DNA of 64,000 bases, taken from QHWT01 sp963755695 (GTDB taxonomy: Bacteria > Acidobacteriota > Vicinamibacteria > Vicinamibacterales > 2-12-FULL-66-21). Each line of letters opens with the position of its first letter. Position 1 is the first letter of the stretch. A model generated the notes under the pieces. The model made no database searches and was not told the origin of the DNA. It was given only the letters and a program-made list of their open reading frames with translations. The DNA lies in contig CAVWLB010000008.1 in the NCBI GenBank assembly GCA_963755695.1, forward strand, positions 372,001 to 436,000. Reading direction: 5' to 3'. The translations under genes and the position numbers were made by a program. Below, one piece after another: positions 35,467 through 44,333 of the stretch.

Positions 35467-36456
35467 CTAGCTGACGGCCGGGAATGGCAGGGCAGCCACA
35501 ACGCCCGGTGTGTCCCCGACCTTCACCTCGGTACCAGGCTCAACAAAGTCGCGATGCACATACCCGAGCGCGATCGGACGGCCGAGCGCGGGCGACCGCG
35601 TCGCGCTGGTAATGCGGCCGACCCCACGATCCCCCGACACAATCGGCGCGCCGGGTGAGGCAACCGGGGCGTCGGGAGGGAACGTCACACCAACGAGTCG
35701 TCGCGCGACGCGCCCGTGACCTCGATCGATGACGCGGATGATCACTTCCTGGCCGACATAGCAGCCCTTGGTTCGCGAGATCGCACGATCCTCGATGCCC
35801 GCTTCGAGCGGGATCGTGTCCTCGTTCATGTCCTGACCGAAGCGCGGACGTCCGGTTTCGATCCTGACGGCCTCCGCGGACGCTTCGTCGGCCGGCACCG
35901 CCCCGGCGCCAGTCAGCGCACTCCACAGCGCATCGGCGACGGCGGGCTCGACGAACAGGTCGTATCCATCAACGCCGGCTTCGTCGCTGCGAACGACGAG
36001 CAGCGGTGAACCGTCGAACGCGGCCTTCACGCTGCCGAACAGCGGCAGGTCGGGAGCGCTCTGCGTCACGCGAGATACCAGCGCCAAGGCTTCCGGACCG
36101 TAGAGCCCGATCTCCGCACGCTCGCTGGTCACATCACGCACCTCGACGTCCTCGCTGAAGACGAAGCGCTCGAGATGTGCGCGAACGGTTTCGGTGACGT
36201 GAGGTGCCACGTCGAGCAACACGGCGTCACCGAGCTCGAGGACGCGCATGTCGGCAATCATCCGTCCCTGTGCCGTGAGGAGCGCCGCGTAGCAACCGGT
36301 CCCGGCCGAGAGCGCGGCAACGTCGTTGGTCAACAGTCCCTGCAGGTAACTGAGACGATCCGCGCCGGTGAGCCCGATGCGGCCGAAGCGAGACCGATCG
36401 ATGAGGCCGGCGCCGCGTCGCAGCGCCGCGTAGCCGGTGCTGTTATCCTGTTCCAA
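35467..36456 (-). CDS. ygfZ: Folate-binding protein YgfZ/GcvT-like
   Basis: 329 residues. GcvT-fold protein with the family signature KGCYVGQEVIIRV (the invariant Cys of YgfZ), plus SYLQGLLTNDVAAL near the N-terminus and IALGYVHRDFVEPGTEV at the end. YgfZ helps repair or maturation of certain Fe-S enzymes using folate. The only in-frame start candidate at the N-terminus is a TTG whose bases overlap the ATG of the divergent hydrolase gene, so the true start could lie slightly elsewhere. Confidence 0.9.
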   Translation of the reverse strand: MEQDNSTGYAALRRGAGLIDRSRFGRIGLTGADRLSYLQGLLTNDVAALSAGTGCYAALLTAQGRMIADMRVLELGDAVLLDVAPHVTETVRAHLERFVFSEDVEVRDVTSERAEIGLYGPEALALVSRVTQSAPDLPLFGSVKAAFDGSPLLVVRSDEAGVDGYDLFVEPAVADALWSALTGAGAVPADEASAEAVRIETGRPRFGQDMNEDTIPLEAGIEDRAISRTKGCYVGQEVIIRVIDRGHGRVARRLVGVTFPPDAPVASPGAPIVSGDRGVGRITSATRSPALGRPIALGYVHRDFVEPGTEVKVGDTPGVVAALPFPAVS

Positions 36457-38111
36457 TGCGATTTCATTGTACCGCTCTCGCCGCGGTGCTTCTAGCGGCC
36501 GTCGCGAGGTTTGCGCAGGCCCCGGCGACGCCGGAACCGGCGACGGGCGAAACCGAGTTCACGGTTGCGGTCCACGGCACGCCGGTTGGTCGCGAGCGGG
36601 TGACGCTTTCACGCGGCAGTTCAGGATGGATCATCACGTCGACTGGAACGCTCGGGCCGCCCATCGACCTGCGGATCACTCACTTCGAGCTGAAATACAC
36701 CCCCGACTGGCAGCCGCTCGAGCTCAAGCTGGATGCCATGCTGCACAATTCGCCGATCGCGCTCTCCTCCTCGTTCGGGATGACCACCGCGATCAACGAG
36801 GTCACGCAGAACGGCGTGACCGGATCCAAGGAGGATCAGATCAGCGCGCGGACGACGGTGCTGCCCGATAACTTCTTTGCCGGCTACGAAGCGCTGGCCG
36901 CGCGCCTGTCGATTACCGATGTCAACGGCGAGCTTCCGCTCTACCTCGTGCCGCGCGGTGAAATCAAGGTCAAGGTCCGCGAGATCACCGCGCAAACGCT
37001 CTCGGGTCCGACCGGCTCGATTCCGGTGCGCCGGTTCGACGTCACCTTCAGCTATGCCCCGAACCCGGTCGACGGGTCGATCACCATCGACAATCGCGCG
37101 CGCCTGGTTCGTGTCGACGTGCCATCGGCCGGCCTGCAGGTGATTCGCGAGGACGCGTCGAGCGTCGCGGTTCGACGGGAATCGGTCCACAATCCGACCG
37201 ACAGTCCGGTCACCATCCCCGCCAACGGCTTCAACATCGCCGGTACGGTGACGGTTCCGCCAACCGTCGCCGGGCGGCTTCGCTATCCCGGGATCATTCT
37301 CATCGCCGGGTCGGGCGAGGCGGACCGTGACGAGATCGTCGCGGGTATTCCCACCTTCGCCGAGCTCGCGCGCCAGCTCGCCGAGAGCGGCCACGTCGTG
37401 CTCCGCTACGACAAACGCGGGATCGGTCAGAGCGGCGGACGGATCGAGAACGCCACACTCGCCGACTATGCAGACGACACGCTTGCCGCGGTGCGATGGT
37501 TACGCAAACGCAAGGATGTCGACGACCGGCGGCTGGTGGTCGCCGGACACGGTGAGGGATCGGCGGTGGCGCTGATTGCCGCGGGCCGGCAGAAAGACAT
37601 CGACGGCGTCGTCTCGATCGCCGGGCCTGGAACCACGGGCGCCGAGCTGGTCCTCGAGCAGCAGCGGCGCGTCCTCGATCGGATGTCGCTCTCGCCCGAA
37701 CAGAAGCAGGCGAAGATCGATCTGCAGAAGAAGATTCAGGACGCGGTCATTTCCGGCCAGGGACTGGACGATCTGCCGAAGGACGTGCGCCAACAGGCAG
37801 ACACGCCGTGGTTCCGCAGCCTGCTCACCTACGATCCGGCGCAGGTGCTCGGCAAGGTTCGTCAGCCGCTGCTCGTCCTCCAGGGAGAACTCGATACGCA
37901 GGTGCCTCCTCAGCAAGCCGACCGCCTCGCGGAGCTTGCGCGCGCGCGTAAGAAGGCGCCGCCGGTCGAAGTGGTGCACATTCCCGGCATCAATCACCTG
38001 CTCGTGCCGGCAACGACCGGCGACCCGTCAGAGTATCCGTCGCTCAAGGACCACTCCGTCAGCCCGCGCGTCGCGCAGGCGATCGCCGAGTGGATCAAGA
38101 AATTGCCGTAA
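36456..38111 (+). CDS. Secreted alpha/beta-hydrolase-fold protein lacking the nucleophile Ser
   Basis: 551 residues with signal peptide MRFHCTALAAVLLAAVARFA. N-terminal beta domain of about 220 residues (EFTVAVHGTPVGRERVTLSR), then an alpha/beta-hydrolase domain: ILIAGSGEADRD, VLRYDKRGIGQSGGR, the elbow VVAGHGEGSAVAL, acid in LQGELDTQVPP and His in IPGINHLL. The elbow should be GHSxG; codon 366 is GGT (Gly) instead of a Ser codon such as AGT, so the nucleophile is missing. The protein is either non-catalytic or the base is in error. Extracytoplasmic; substrate unknown. Confidence 0.82.
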   Translation: MRFHCTALAAVLLAAVARFAQAPATPEPATGETEFTVAVHGTPVGRERVTLSRGSSGWIITSTGTLGPPIDLRITHFELKYTPDWQPLELKLDAMLHNSPIALSSSFGMTTAINEVTQNGVTGSKEDQISARTTVLPDNFFAGYEALAARLSITDVNGELPLYLVPRGEIKVKVREITAQTLSGPTGSIPVRRFDVTFSYAPNPVDGSITIDNRARLVRVDVPSAGLQVIREDASSVAVRRESVHNPTDSPVTIPANGFNIAGTVTVPPTVAGRLRYPGIILIAGSGEADRDEIVAGIPTFAELARQLAESGHVVLRYDKRGIGQSGGRIENATLADYADDTLAAVRWLRKRKDVDDRRLVVAGHGEGSAVALIAAGRQKDIDGVVSIAGPGTTGAELVLEQQRRVLDRMSLSPEQKQAKIDLQKKIQDAVISGQGLDDLPKDVRQQADTPWFRSLLTYDPAQVLGKVRQPLLVLQGELDTQVPPQQADRLAELARARKKAPPVEVVHIPGINHLLVPATTGDPSEYPSLKDHSVSPRVAQAIAEWIKKLP

Positions 38112-38164
38112 CCCGGCCGGCTAAATGAGGCTGACCGGCCCTTCGCTACGGTAGACTGAGCGCC

Positions 38165-39325
38165 ATGACGGTCGGCATCCCGCGAGAGACGTGGCCGGGC
38201 GAGACCCGGGTCGCACTGATACCTTCGGCGGTTGCAGCGCTCAAAAAGGCTGGTCTCGCCGTCATCGTCGAAGAGAACGCCGGGACGGCCGCAGGCTTCA
38301 CCGACGCCGCGTTTCGTGACGCCGGCGCCGAGATCGCGTCGCGCGCGAAGGTGTTCTCCACCGCCGACATCGTTCTGCAGGTACGCGCCGCACCGGCTGA
38401 ACTCTCGCTGCTGCGCGCCGCGCAGACGGTCATCGGCTTTGCCGATCCGCTCGGCACACCCGACGCGGTGGACGCGATCGCGCGAACCGGGGCGACGGCA
38501 TTCTCGATGGAGCTGATGCCGCGCATCACGCGCGCGCAGAGCATGGATGCGTTGTCGTCGATGGCCACCATCGCCGGCTACAAGGGCGTGCTGCTCGCGG
38601 CCAACCACCTTCCGCGGATGTTCCCCATGCTCATGACGGCGGCCGGCACCCTGACGGCTGCGAAGGTGTTCATCGTGGGTGCAGGCGTTGCCGGCCTGCA
38701 GGCGATCGCGACCGCACGCCGCCTGGGGGCGAAGGTCGAGGCGTACGACGTGCGGCCGGCCGTGAAGGAACAGGTGCAGAGCCTGGGTGCCCGCTTCGTC
38801 GAGATGCCACTCGACACGGGTGACGCGGAAGACAAGGGCGGATATGCGAAGGCGCAGGATGAATCGTTCTACCGGCGCCAGCGCGAGATGATGCTCCGCG
38901 TGGTCGCGGGGAGCGATGTCGTCATTACCACTGCCTTGATTCCGGGCAAGAAGGCGCCAACGCTCGTGACCGAGGAGATGGTCAACGGCATGACGCCGGG
39001 ATCCGTGGTCGTCGATCTCGCGGCCGAACGGGGGGGCAACTGCGCGCTCACCCGGCCCGACCACATCGTGGTGCACAACGGCGTGACGATCGTTGGCCCG
39101 TCGAATCCGCCTGCGCTCGTGCCGAATCACGCCAGCCAGATGTACGCGAAGAACATCGTCACGTTCCTGAATCATCTCCTGGGAAAGGACGGCGCCAGCA
39201 AGCCCGGGCTCGAACTCGATCTGTCCGACGAAATCACGCGCGAGACGCTGCTCACGCGCGGCGGAGAGGTCGTGCATGGCCGGATAAAGGACCTGCTCAC
39301 CAATGTGGGTGTTGAGAACCGCTGA
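38165..39325 (+). CDS. pntAA: NAD(P) transhydrogenase subunit alpha, NAD-binding part (orphan)
   Basis: 386 residues: alanine dehydrogenase/PntA fold starting TVGIPRETWPGETRVALIPS, with the Rossmann loop VFIVGAGVAGLQAIATARRL, the substrate loop AYDVRPAVKEQVQSLGARFV, and VVDLAAERGGNCALT, which is typical for PntAA. In the split-type enzyme this soluble subunit works with membrane subunits PntAB and PntB to pass hydride between NADH and NADP+. Neither follows here; an FHA-domain gene overlaps the 3' end by 23 bases. The partners may be elsewhere or lost. Confidence 0.9.
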   Translation: MTVGIPRETWPGETRVALIPSAVAALKKAGLAVIVEENAGTAAGFTDAAFRDAGAEIASRAKVFSTADIVLQVRAAPAELSLLRAAQTVIGFADPLGTPDAVDAIARTGATAFSMELMPRITRAQSMDALSSMATIAGYKGVLLAANHLPRMFPMLMTAAGTLTAAKVFIVGAGVAGLQAIATARRLGAKVEAYDVRPAVKEQVQSLGARFVEMPLDTGDAEDKGGYAKAQDESFYRRQREMMLRVVAGSDVVITTALIPGKKAPTLVTEEMVNGMTPGSVVVDLAAERGGNCALTRPDHIVVHNGVTIVGPSNPPALVPNHASQMYAKNIVTFLNHLLGKDGASKPGLELDLSDEITRETLLTRGGEVVHGRIKDLLTNVGVENR

Positions 39326-39611
39326 AAACGCTGAATTCCCGTTCACGTTCCGAATCCTCCCGGGCAACATCAAGACTGTCGGACGCGCCGCCGGGGCCGA
39401 CTTCATCGTCGATGCACCGCTGGTGTCGCGCCTTCACTGCAGATTGACCGCGGGGGCGGCGGAGCTCGAGGTCATCGACCTCGAAAGTACCAACGGCACG
39501 TTCGTCAATGGCGAACGGGTCGATCGCGCGCTGCTCAGGCGCGGCGATCGACTCGGCGTCGGCCGCGTCGAGCTCATGATTTCGGACGCACCCGATCACC
39601 TGAACAAATGA
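39303..39611 (+). CDS. FHA-domain protein
   Basis: 102 residues, essentially one FHA domain: TVGRAAGADFIVDAPLVSRL with the Gly-Arg and Ser-(x)-x-His phosphothreonine-binding residues, and STNGTFVNGERV. Binds phosphothreonine peptides, and so may link to the Ser/Thr kinases in this window. Starts inside the pntAA gene (ATG at 39303) and is probably cotranscribed with it. Stand-alone FHA proteins are usually adaptors. Confidence 0.9.
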   Translation: MWVLRTAENAEFPFTFRILPGNIKTVGRAAGADFIVDAPLVSRLHCRLTAGAAELEVIDLESTNGTFVNGERVDRALLRRGDRLGVGRVELMISDAPDHLNK

Positions 39612-39670
39612 TTCAGAGCGGCCGGATCTTTGCTACCTCTCTCCCAGGAGACACCTAAAGGGAGGAAGAT

Positions 39671-40240
39671 GTGAAGGCATTGTTACGGTTACTTCCCGTT
39701 GTTGCGCTCGTCGCTACCGGTCCGGTTCTTACCGGATGTGAACAGAAAGCAAACACGCCGAACTACGAGTCGCGCGTCCAGGACCGGCTGAAGGACGCGA
39801 AGCTCGACGATGTGAATGCGAACTGGCAGAAGGACGAGAAGGCGCTTCACCTGTCGGGCAAAGTAAAGGCCGAGGCAGAGAAGCAGCGCGCTGAGTACCT
39901 GGCCAGCGAAGTCGTCGGGACCAGCGGCCGCGTCGTCAACGAGGTCAAGGTCGAGGACGTCGACACCAACCAGGCCGACAACGACATCGAAAAGCACCTC
40001 GACAGCATGTTCAAGGAAGACGATGAATGGGATCGCGACACCACCGATCTCACCTTCCACTCGAAGGCCGGCGTCGTGACGATCACCGGCGATGCCGCGT
40101 CGCAGGCGATCAAGGATCGCGTGACCGAGAAGGTGCGGTCGGTCGAAGGCGTGAAGGATGTGGTGAACGATCTCGAGATCAAGCCGTCGAACAAGGAACC
40201 GAGCACGAAGAATCCGAAGAAGCCGAGCCCGAAGAAGTAG
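39671..40240 (+). CDS. Lipoprotein with two BON domains
   Basis: 189 residues, GTG start at 39671 preceded by GGAGG. Signal peptide with lipobox VLTGC (Cys23). Two BON-type domains: about 35-100 (ESRVQDRLKDAKLDDVNANW ... LSGKVKAEAEKQRAEYLASE ... VVNEVKVED) and about 105-172 (DIEKHLDSMF ... VVTITGDAASQAIKDRVTEK ... VKDVVNDLEI). The tail is Lys/Pro/Ser-rich. BON proteins bind membranes or peptidoglycan and respond to envelope or osmotic stress (OsmY-like). Sits downstream of the FHA gene with its own strong ribosome binding site. Confidence 0.88.
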   Translation: MKALLRLLPVVALVATGPVLTGCEQKANTPNYESRVQDRLKDAKLDDVNANWQKDEKALHLSGKVKAEAEKQRAEYLASEVVGTSGRVVNEVKVEDVDTNQADNDIEKHLDSMFKEDDEWDRDTTDLTFHSKAGVVTITGDAASQAIKDRVTEKVRSVEGVKDVVNDLEIKPSNKEPSTKNPKKPSPKK

Positions 40241-40373
40241 CTGCACCGAGAACGGCTGGTGGAGGCGGTTGACGGAGAACGGAAACATCCGTGCCTCCGC
40301 CTACCGCCAGCCGACCGCGCATGTCCCCCGAAAGCGGCCTCCCTTCACAGGTGGCGGACAAACCGTCAATCGC

Positions 40374-41012
40374 TCATTGCAGGAAGGGGTTGGTCCGTTT
40401 TTCGCGACCGATCGTCGTCGCTTCGCCATGGCCCGAGTACACGGGCGTGGAATCCGGGAAGGCAAACAGCACGTTTCTGATCGAACGAAGCAGCGTTTCA
40501 GTGTTGCCGCCGGGAAGATCGGTTCGGCCGATCGACCCAGCGAACAACGTATCTCCCACGAACAGCGTTTTCTCCGATTCTCCTGCCCGATTCACCGCGA
40601 GGCAGACACCTCCTGGACAGTGCCCCGGGGTGTGATGCACATCGACTTCGTAACGGCCGAATCGGATCGGTCCCTCGCCATCGTAGAAGGCGTCGATTTT
40701 CGGCTGCGGGTCCACTCGGAGCCCAAACATCTGCCCTTGCTGAACCACTCCCTCGTAGAGAAAGTTGTCGTCGCGATGCAGCCACACGCGCGCGCCTAGC
40801 GTCCCCTTGGCGCGTCCGACGCCGGTGACATGGTCCAGGTGCGCGTGCGTGAGCAGGATGTTTGCGATCGTCAGGCGGTGATCCGTCACGGCGGCGAGAA
40901 GCTGCTCCACCTCGTCGCCGGGATCGATGATCACTCCTTCCCGGGTTTCTTCACATCCCAGGACGAATCCGTTCTTGTAGAACGGATCCACGGCACGCCT
41001 CTCGAGAATCAT
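40374..41012 (-). CDS. MBL-fold hydrolase, YcbL/glyoxalase II-like
   Basis: 212 residues from the ATG at 41012; the upstream in-frame extension is repeat sequence. Zinc ligands: LLTHAHLDHVTG, VHHTPGHCPGG, LFVGDTLFAGSIGRTDLPGG, YSGHGEATTIG. DLPGG after the GRTD segment is typical of the YcbL-type glyoxalase II. Likely cleaves hydroxyacyl-glutathione or similar thioesters in the cytoplasm. Its 3' neighbour is the BON gene, convergent. Confidence 0.9.
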   Translation of the reverse strand: MILERRAVDPFYKNGFVLGCEETREGVIIDPGDEVEQLLAAVTDHRLTIANILLTHAHLDHVTGVGRAKGTLGARVWLHRDDNFLYEGVVQQGQMFGLRVDPQPKIDAFYDGEGPIRFGRYEVDVHHTPGHCPGGVCLAVNRAGESEKTLFVGDTLFAGSIGRTDLPGGNTETLLRSIRNVLFAFPDSTPVYSGHGEATTIGREKRTNPFLQ

Positions 41013-41027
41013 CGGTACAGCATACGC

Positions 41028-41075
41028 GAGGGGCGAGGGGCGAGGGGCGAGGAGCGAGGGGCGAGAGTACGGCAG
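41028..41075. repeat. Word-repeat block, GAGGGGC words
   Basis: Tandem GAGGGGCGAGGGGCG heptamers between the MBL hydrolase and the phosphatidyltransferase. Confidence 0.85.
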
Positions 41076-41108
41076 GTAAGCCGGTGCTGCAGACCCGGCA
41101 ATCTGCAT

Positions 41109-41777
41109 CTAAGGGAGGCGTTCTTCCTGGTAAAGCGACACTCCGTTCCGCACCGCGGAGACGACAAACGTGATCACCAACCCGGCGATCCCGGCCGCGC
41201 ATCCGGCGTCGAACAGCAGCCAGCGATGACCGAACACGGTAATTGTTGGCGAGCGTATCAACTGAAGCACGCCCACGGAGAGGATGATGCGCAGCTCGGT
41301 TGGCCCGATGTGCCAGAAGGCGAGCCGGAACGTTCCGAGGGCCTGCGCGGCGAGCGCGATTTCAACGAGCAGCAAGTAATAGGCGCAGAGAAAACCCAGC
41401 GCCAGGATCGGGGTCATGTGCCCGCCCAGCACGAGACCGCCCATCACCGCCGCAAACCCTACGGCGTCGAGCACGTGGTCGACGTAATAACCGTATCGCG
41501 GACGTTCCCGTCGGCGGACCCTCGCGAGGGTGCCGTCCAGACTGTCGCCGAACCAGTTGACGATCAGGAAGAAAATGACCAGGGGCAGCGCGCGCCCGCC
41601 GATCCAGAAGCACGCGCCGGCGCCAACCATGGCCAGCGTCGCGGCTGTCGTCAGGTGATCCGAATTCATCCAGCCAGGAAGCCGCGCCGCCATCCATACC
41701 AGGAGCCGTCTTTCCGAGCCCGCCAAGGCGCTCGTATGCAGCCGAACGGCCTGCCGATACGGAGGATTTGCCATCAT
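41109..41777 (-). CDS. CDP-alcohol phosphatidyltransferase
   Basis: About 222 residues. The family motif is complete: DSLDGTLARVRRRERPRYGY, then VDHVLD (DG-x2-AR-x8-G-x3-D-x3-D). Several membrane helices surround it (AATLAMVGAGACFWIGG, LPLVIFFLIVNWFG, ILALGFLCAYYLLLVEIALA, AGIAGLVITFVVSAV). Transfers a phosphatidyl or similar group from CDP-activated lipid to an alcohol; the acceptor cannot be deduced. Two adjacent Mets (41777, 41774) can start it. Confidence 0.88.
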   Translation of the reverse strand: MMANPPYRQAVRLHTSALAGSERRLLVWMAARLPGWMNSDHLTTAATLAMVGAGACFWIGGRALPLVIFFLIVNWFGDSLDGTLARVRRRERPRYGYYVDHVLDAVGFAAVMGGLVLGGHMTPILALGFLCAYYLLLVEIALAAQALGTFRLAFWHIGPTELRIILSVGVLQLIRSPTITVFGHRWLLFDAGCAAGIAGLVITFVVSAVRNGVSLYQEERLP

Positions 41778-41847
41778 GCCCTGTAAGGCGCACACGGCGC
41801 GGAAAATGGCTCATTGCCGCGGCCTCGAATCAACGCGCTATGCCTTC

Positions 41848-41872
41848 GGCACCTCTGAAGAGGTGCCCCACA
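41848..41872 (-). repeat. GTAGGGC palindromic repeat, copy 6
   Basis: GGCACCTCTGAAGAGGTGCC followed by CCACA (one change from CTACA). Lies upstream of the phosphatidyltransferase, before a word-repeat block. Confidence 0.78.
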
Positions 41873-41875
41873 ACT

Positions 41876-41944
41876 TGCAGGCCTCGCCTCTCGCCCCTCG
41901 CCCGTCGCCTCTCGCCCCTCGCCCCTCGCCCCTCGCCCCTCGCG
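41876..41944. repeat. Word-repeat block, CCCTCGC words
   Basis: About eight tandem CCCCTCG/CCTCTCG heptamers, the reverse complement of the word at 41.03 kb, running up to the receiver-like gene. The two blocks flank the phosphatidyltransferase as inverted arms. Confidence 0.88.
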
Positions 41945-42313
41945 ATGTATCATCGATTTGTGACGATACTTGCGGCTGTCGATGACTTTCTCTTTCGCTC
42001 GAAGATCCGGGCCGTGGCCAAGCATGTCGGCGTGGACATCAAGTTCGCGCAGACCCCCGACGAAATCCTCGCCAGTGCGCGAGAGCTGAAGCCGGCTCTC
42101 GCGATCATCGATCTCAATAGCACCAGGGCCGATCCGATTGCGACCATCGCCGCACTCAAGGGCGATGCGGCAACCAAGGATCTGCCGACAATCGGCTTCG
42201 TCTCGCACGTTCATGCCGATTTGATTGCAGCGGCGCGCAGGGCAGGTGCCGACGAAGTGATGCCGCGATCAGCGTTCGCCGCCCGACTCCCCCAGATCCT
42301 CAGCCGCGGATGA
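41945..42313 (+). CDS. Stand-alone receiver-like protein
   Basis: 122 residues. Flavodoxin-like response-regulator fold: strand VTILAAVDDFLFRSKIRAVA, phosphoacceptor-position Asp in LAIIDLNSTRADP, Thr/Ser and Lys-equivalent region TIGFVSHVHADLIAAARRAG and ADEVMPRS. The usual acidic pair at the end of strand 1 is AVDD and the terminal Lys is replaced (MPRS), so phosphorylation is doubtful. The stop overlaps the dehydratase start by four bases. A GTG at 41960 is an alternative start. Confidence 0.75.
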   Translation: MYHRFVTILAAVDDFLFRSKIRAVAKHVGVDIKFAQTPDEILASARELKPALAIIDLNSTRADPIATIAALKGDAATKDLPTIGFVSHVHADLIAAARRAGADEVMPRSAFAARLPQILSRG

Positions 42314-43285
42314 CCCGCGACGTCACCGTCCAGGACATCGAATCGGCGGCGACGCGGCTGCAAGGGCGCGTCGCGAGGAGCCCGGTCCGGCGTTCCGCCT
42401 GGCTCTCGGAGATGGCCGGGGCAGACGTCCACCTGAAACTGGAGATCGTCCAGCCGACCAGCTCGGTACAAGGTTCGCGGCGCGTTCAACGCAGCGCTGC
42501 AGTTGAAGGCGCGGGAGGTCCCGGGTCTACGTCTCGTGACCGCATCTGCCGGCAACCACGGCCGGGCGCTCGCATTCGCGGCGCGCGAGTTGGGCCTGCC
42601 GCTGACGGTCTTCATCGCCTCAAACGCGCCAAACGCCAAGGTCGACGCGATCCGCGCGGCCGGCGCCGAACTTCGGCCGGCGGCCGACTACGACGAGGCC
42701 GAGCGGCAGGCGAAGGCGCACGCGGCGCGGGGCGACGGTTTGTTCATTTCGCCGTACTCCCACCCTGACGTCATCGCCGGCGCCGGCACGATCGCGCTCG
42801 AACTGCTGGACGACCTTCCGGGACTCGACGTCATCGTCGTCCCGGTCGGCGGCGGCGGGCTGATCAGCGGTATCGGCATCGCCGTAAAGTCGCGGTCGCC
42901 GTCGACGCGGGTGGTCGGCGTGGAGGTTGCCGCGTCGTGTCCGTTCACCAGGAGCCTCGCAGCAGGCCGGCTGGTCAAGATTGCGATCGGGCCTTCGCTT
43001 GCGGACGGCCTCACCGGCAATCTCGATCCCGACACGATCACGTTCGACATCGTCCGCCAAGTCGTCGATCAGTTCGTCGTGGTCGAGGAGCCCGGGTTGC
43101 GCAGGGCGCTGGCCGGCATCCTTACCCAGGAGCACCTGATTGCCGAGGGAGCCGCAGCAGCAGGGGTCGCCGCCGTTACAGGCGAAAAGCTGGATCTGAG
43201 CGGGAGACGCGTGGCGGTCGTTCTGACCGGCGCCAACATCGACGCGGCGAACCTCATCGACATTCTGCAGAGCCCGTTGGTCTGA
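42310..43285 (+). CDS. PLP-dependent threonine/serine dehydratase, one frameshift
   Basis: Fold type II PLP enzyme. First part MTRDVTVQDIESAATRLQGR ... LKLEIVQPTSS; after about 42467 the next frame continues YKVRGAFNAALQLKAREVPG, so the PLP Lys of SYK is recovered if one G of TCGGTACAAG is removed. Further SAGNHGRALAFAARELG (phosphate/substrate loop) and VPVGGGGLISGI (PLP phosphate loop). About 324 residues when repaired, without the regulatory ACT domain, so a TdcB-like catabolic or serine racemase-type enzyme. Deaminates Thr/Ser to 2-oxo acids. Confidence 0.85.
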
Positions 43286-43288
43286 AGC

Positions 43289-43333
43289 TCACATCACCAA
43301 ATCACCAAATCACCAAATCACCAATTCACCCAT
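43289..43333. repeat. Word-repeat block, AATCACCA words
   Basis: Five tandem AAATCACC words between the convergent dehydratase and kinase genes; same word as at 27.1 kb. Confidence 0.85.
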
Positions 43334-44332
43334 TTACCTGTGGCTCAGGAACCACCAGACGAACGCTGCCGCGCCGGCAGCGGCGCCTAGTGCGGTCAGG
43401 AGCAGGCGCGACGCGGCCTTGTCCGGACCTTCGTCCAGCGGCAGCAGGACTGAGGGCTCGGGAACCAAACCGGCGTCGCCGGTGCGTACGTCGAGCAGCG
43501 CTGCAAGGTTGCGCAACTCGGCGGAGAGCGAGGCGGCACTTTGCTGGCGCTCTGACAAGTCGCGGGTCAGTGCGCGCATCAGCGTGTCGTCAATTTCCTT
43601 CGGCAGGCCGGCAATGGCTTGCGAGGGGCGCAGCACCTTGCCCTGGATCACATTGACGATCGTCGCTCCGGGGGTTGCCGCAGCGAACGGATTGCGCCCG
43701 GTAATCAATTCATAGGTCAGCGTGCCCAGCGAAAAGACGTCCGTGCGCGCATCGACTGCGCCGCCGAGCGCCTGCTCGGGCGAAAGATAGGCGACCACCG
43801 ACACCGCCTCGGTGGGAAGCACGTCCGGGTCGAGCGCGGCCCGCGCGCGCAGCAGGCCGCCGCGGGTCCATCGCGTCAAGCCGAAGTCGAGGATCTTCGC
43901 GCTGCCCTTGGCGGTGACCATGATGGTGCCGGGCCGGATGTCGCCGTGGATGATCCCGTGGGCGTGCGCGTCGGCAAGCGCGTCGGCGAGCTGCATCGCG
44001 AGATCGAGCGCGCGCCGGGGATTCATCGCGGCGCCGCCCATCTCCTCGCGCAGGCCTCTCCCGGCAGCGAATTCGTAGGCGAGATAGTACCGGCCGTTCT
44101 CTTCACCGACGTCGAACAACGTGGCGATGTTGGGGTGCGAGAGCGTCGCGGCAATCCGCGCTTCGTCGAGCACAGAGGAAAGCCGCGAGGGATAGTCGAC
44201 GACCGCGGACGGCAGGATTTTCAGCGCGACGGTGCGTCCGACGCGGGTGTCGCGGGCGCGGTAGACCTCGCCAAGGCTGCCATGGCCGATTGGCTCCAGG
44301 AGGTTGTAATGCGCGATCGTGGTCTCCGACAT
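43334..44332 (-). CDS. Ser/Thr protein kinase-like membrane protein with altered catalytic loop
   Basis: 332 residues. Kinase fold: IGHGSLGEVYRA, Lys38 in VALKIL, Glu57 in LDEARIA, catalytic loop HGDIRPGTIMV, DFG at 149-151 and SPEQA in place of APE. One helix near the C-terminus (LLLTALGAAAGAAAFVWWFL) anchors it. In the catalytic loop the Asp131 remains but Arg is Gly, Lys is Arg133 and the Mg-binding Asn is Thr136. Activity may be low, or it may act as a pseudokinase. Starts one base from the SDR stop, so the two form an operon. Confidence 0.85.
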   Translation of the reverse strand: MSETTIAHYNLLEPIGHGSLGEVYRARDTRVGRTVALKILPSAVVDYPSRLSSVLDEARIAATLSHPNIATLFDVGEENGRYYLAYEFAAGRGLREEMGGAAMNPRRALDLAMQLADALADAHAHGIIHGDIRPGTIMVTAKGSAKILDFGLTRWTRGGLLRARAALDPDVLPTEAVSVVAYLSPEQALGGAVDARTDVFSLGTLTYELITGRNPFAAATPGATIVNVIQGKVLRPSQAIAGLPKEIDDTLMRALTRDLSERQQSAASLSAELRNLAALLDVRTGDAGLVPEPSVLLPLDEGPDKAASRLLLTALGAAAGAAAFVWWFLSHR

Positions 44333-44333
44333 C

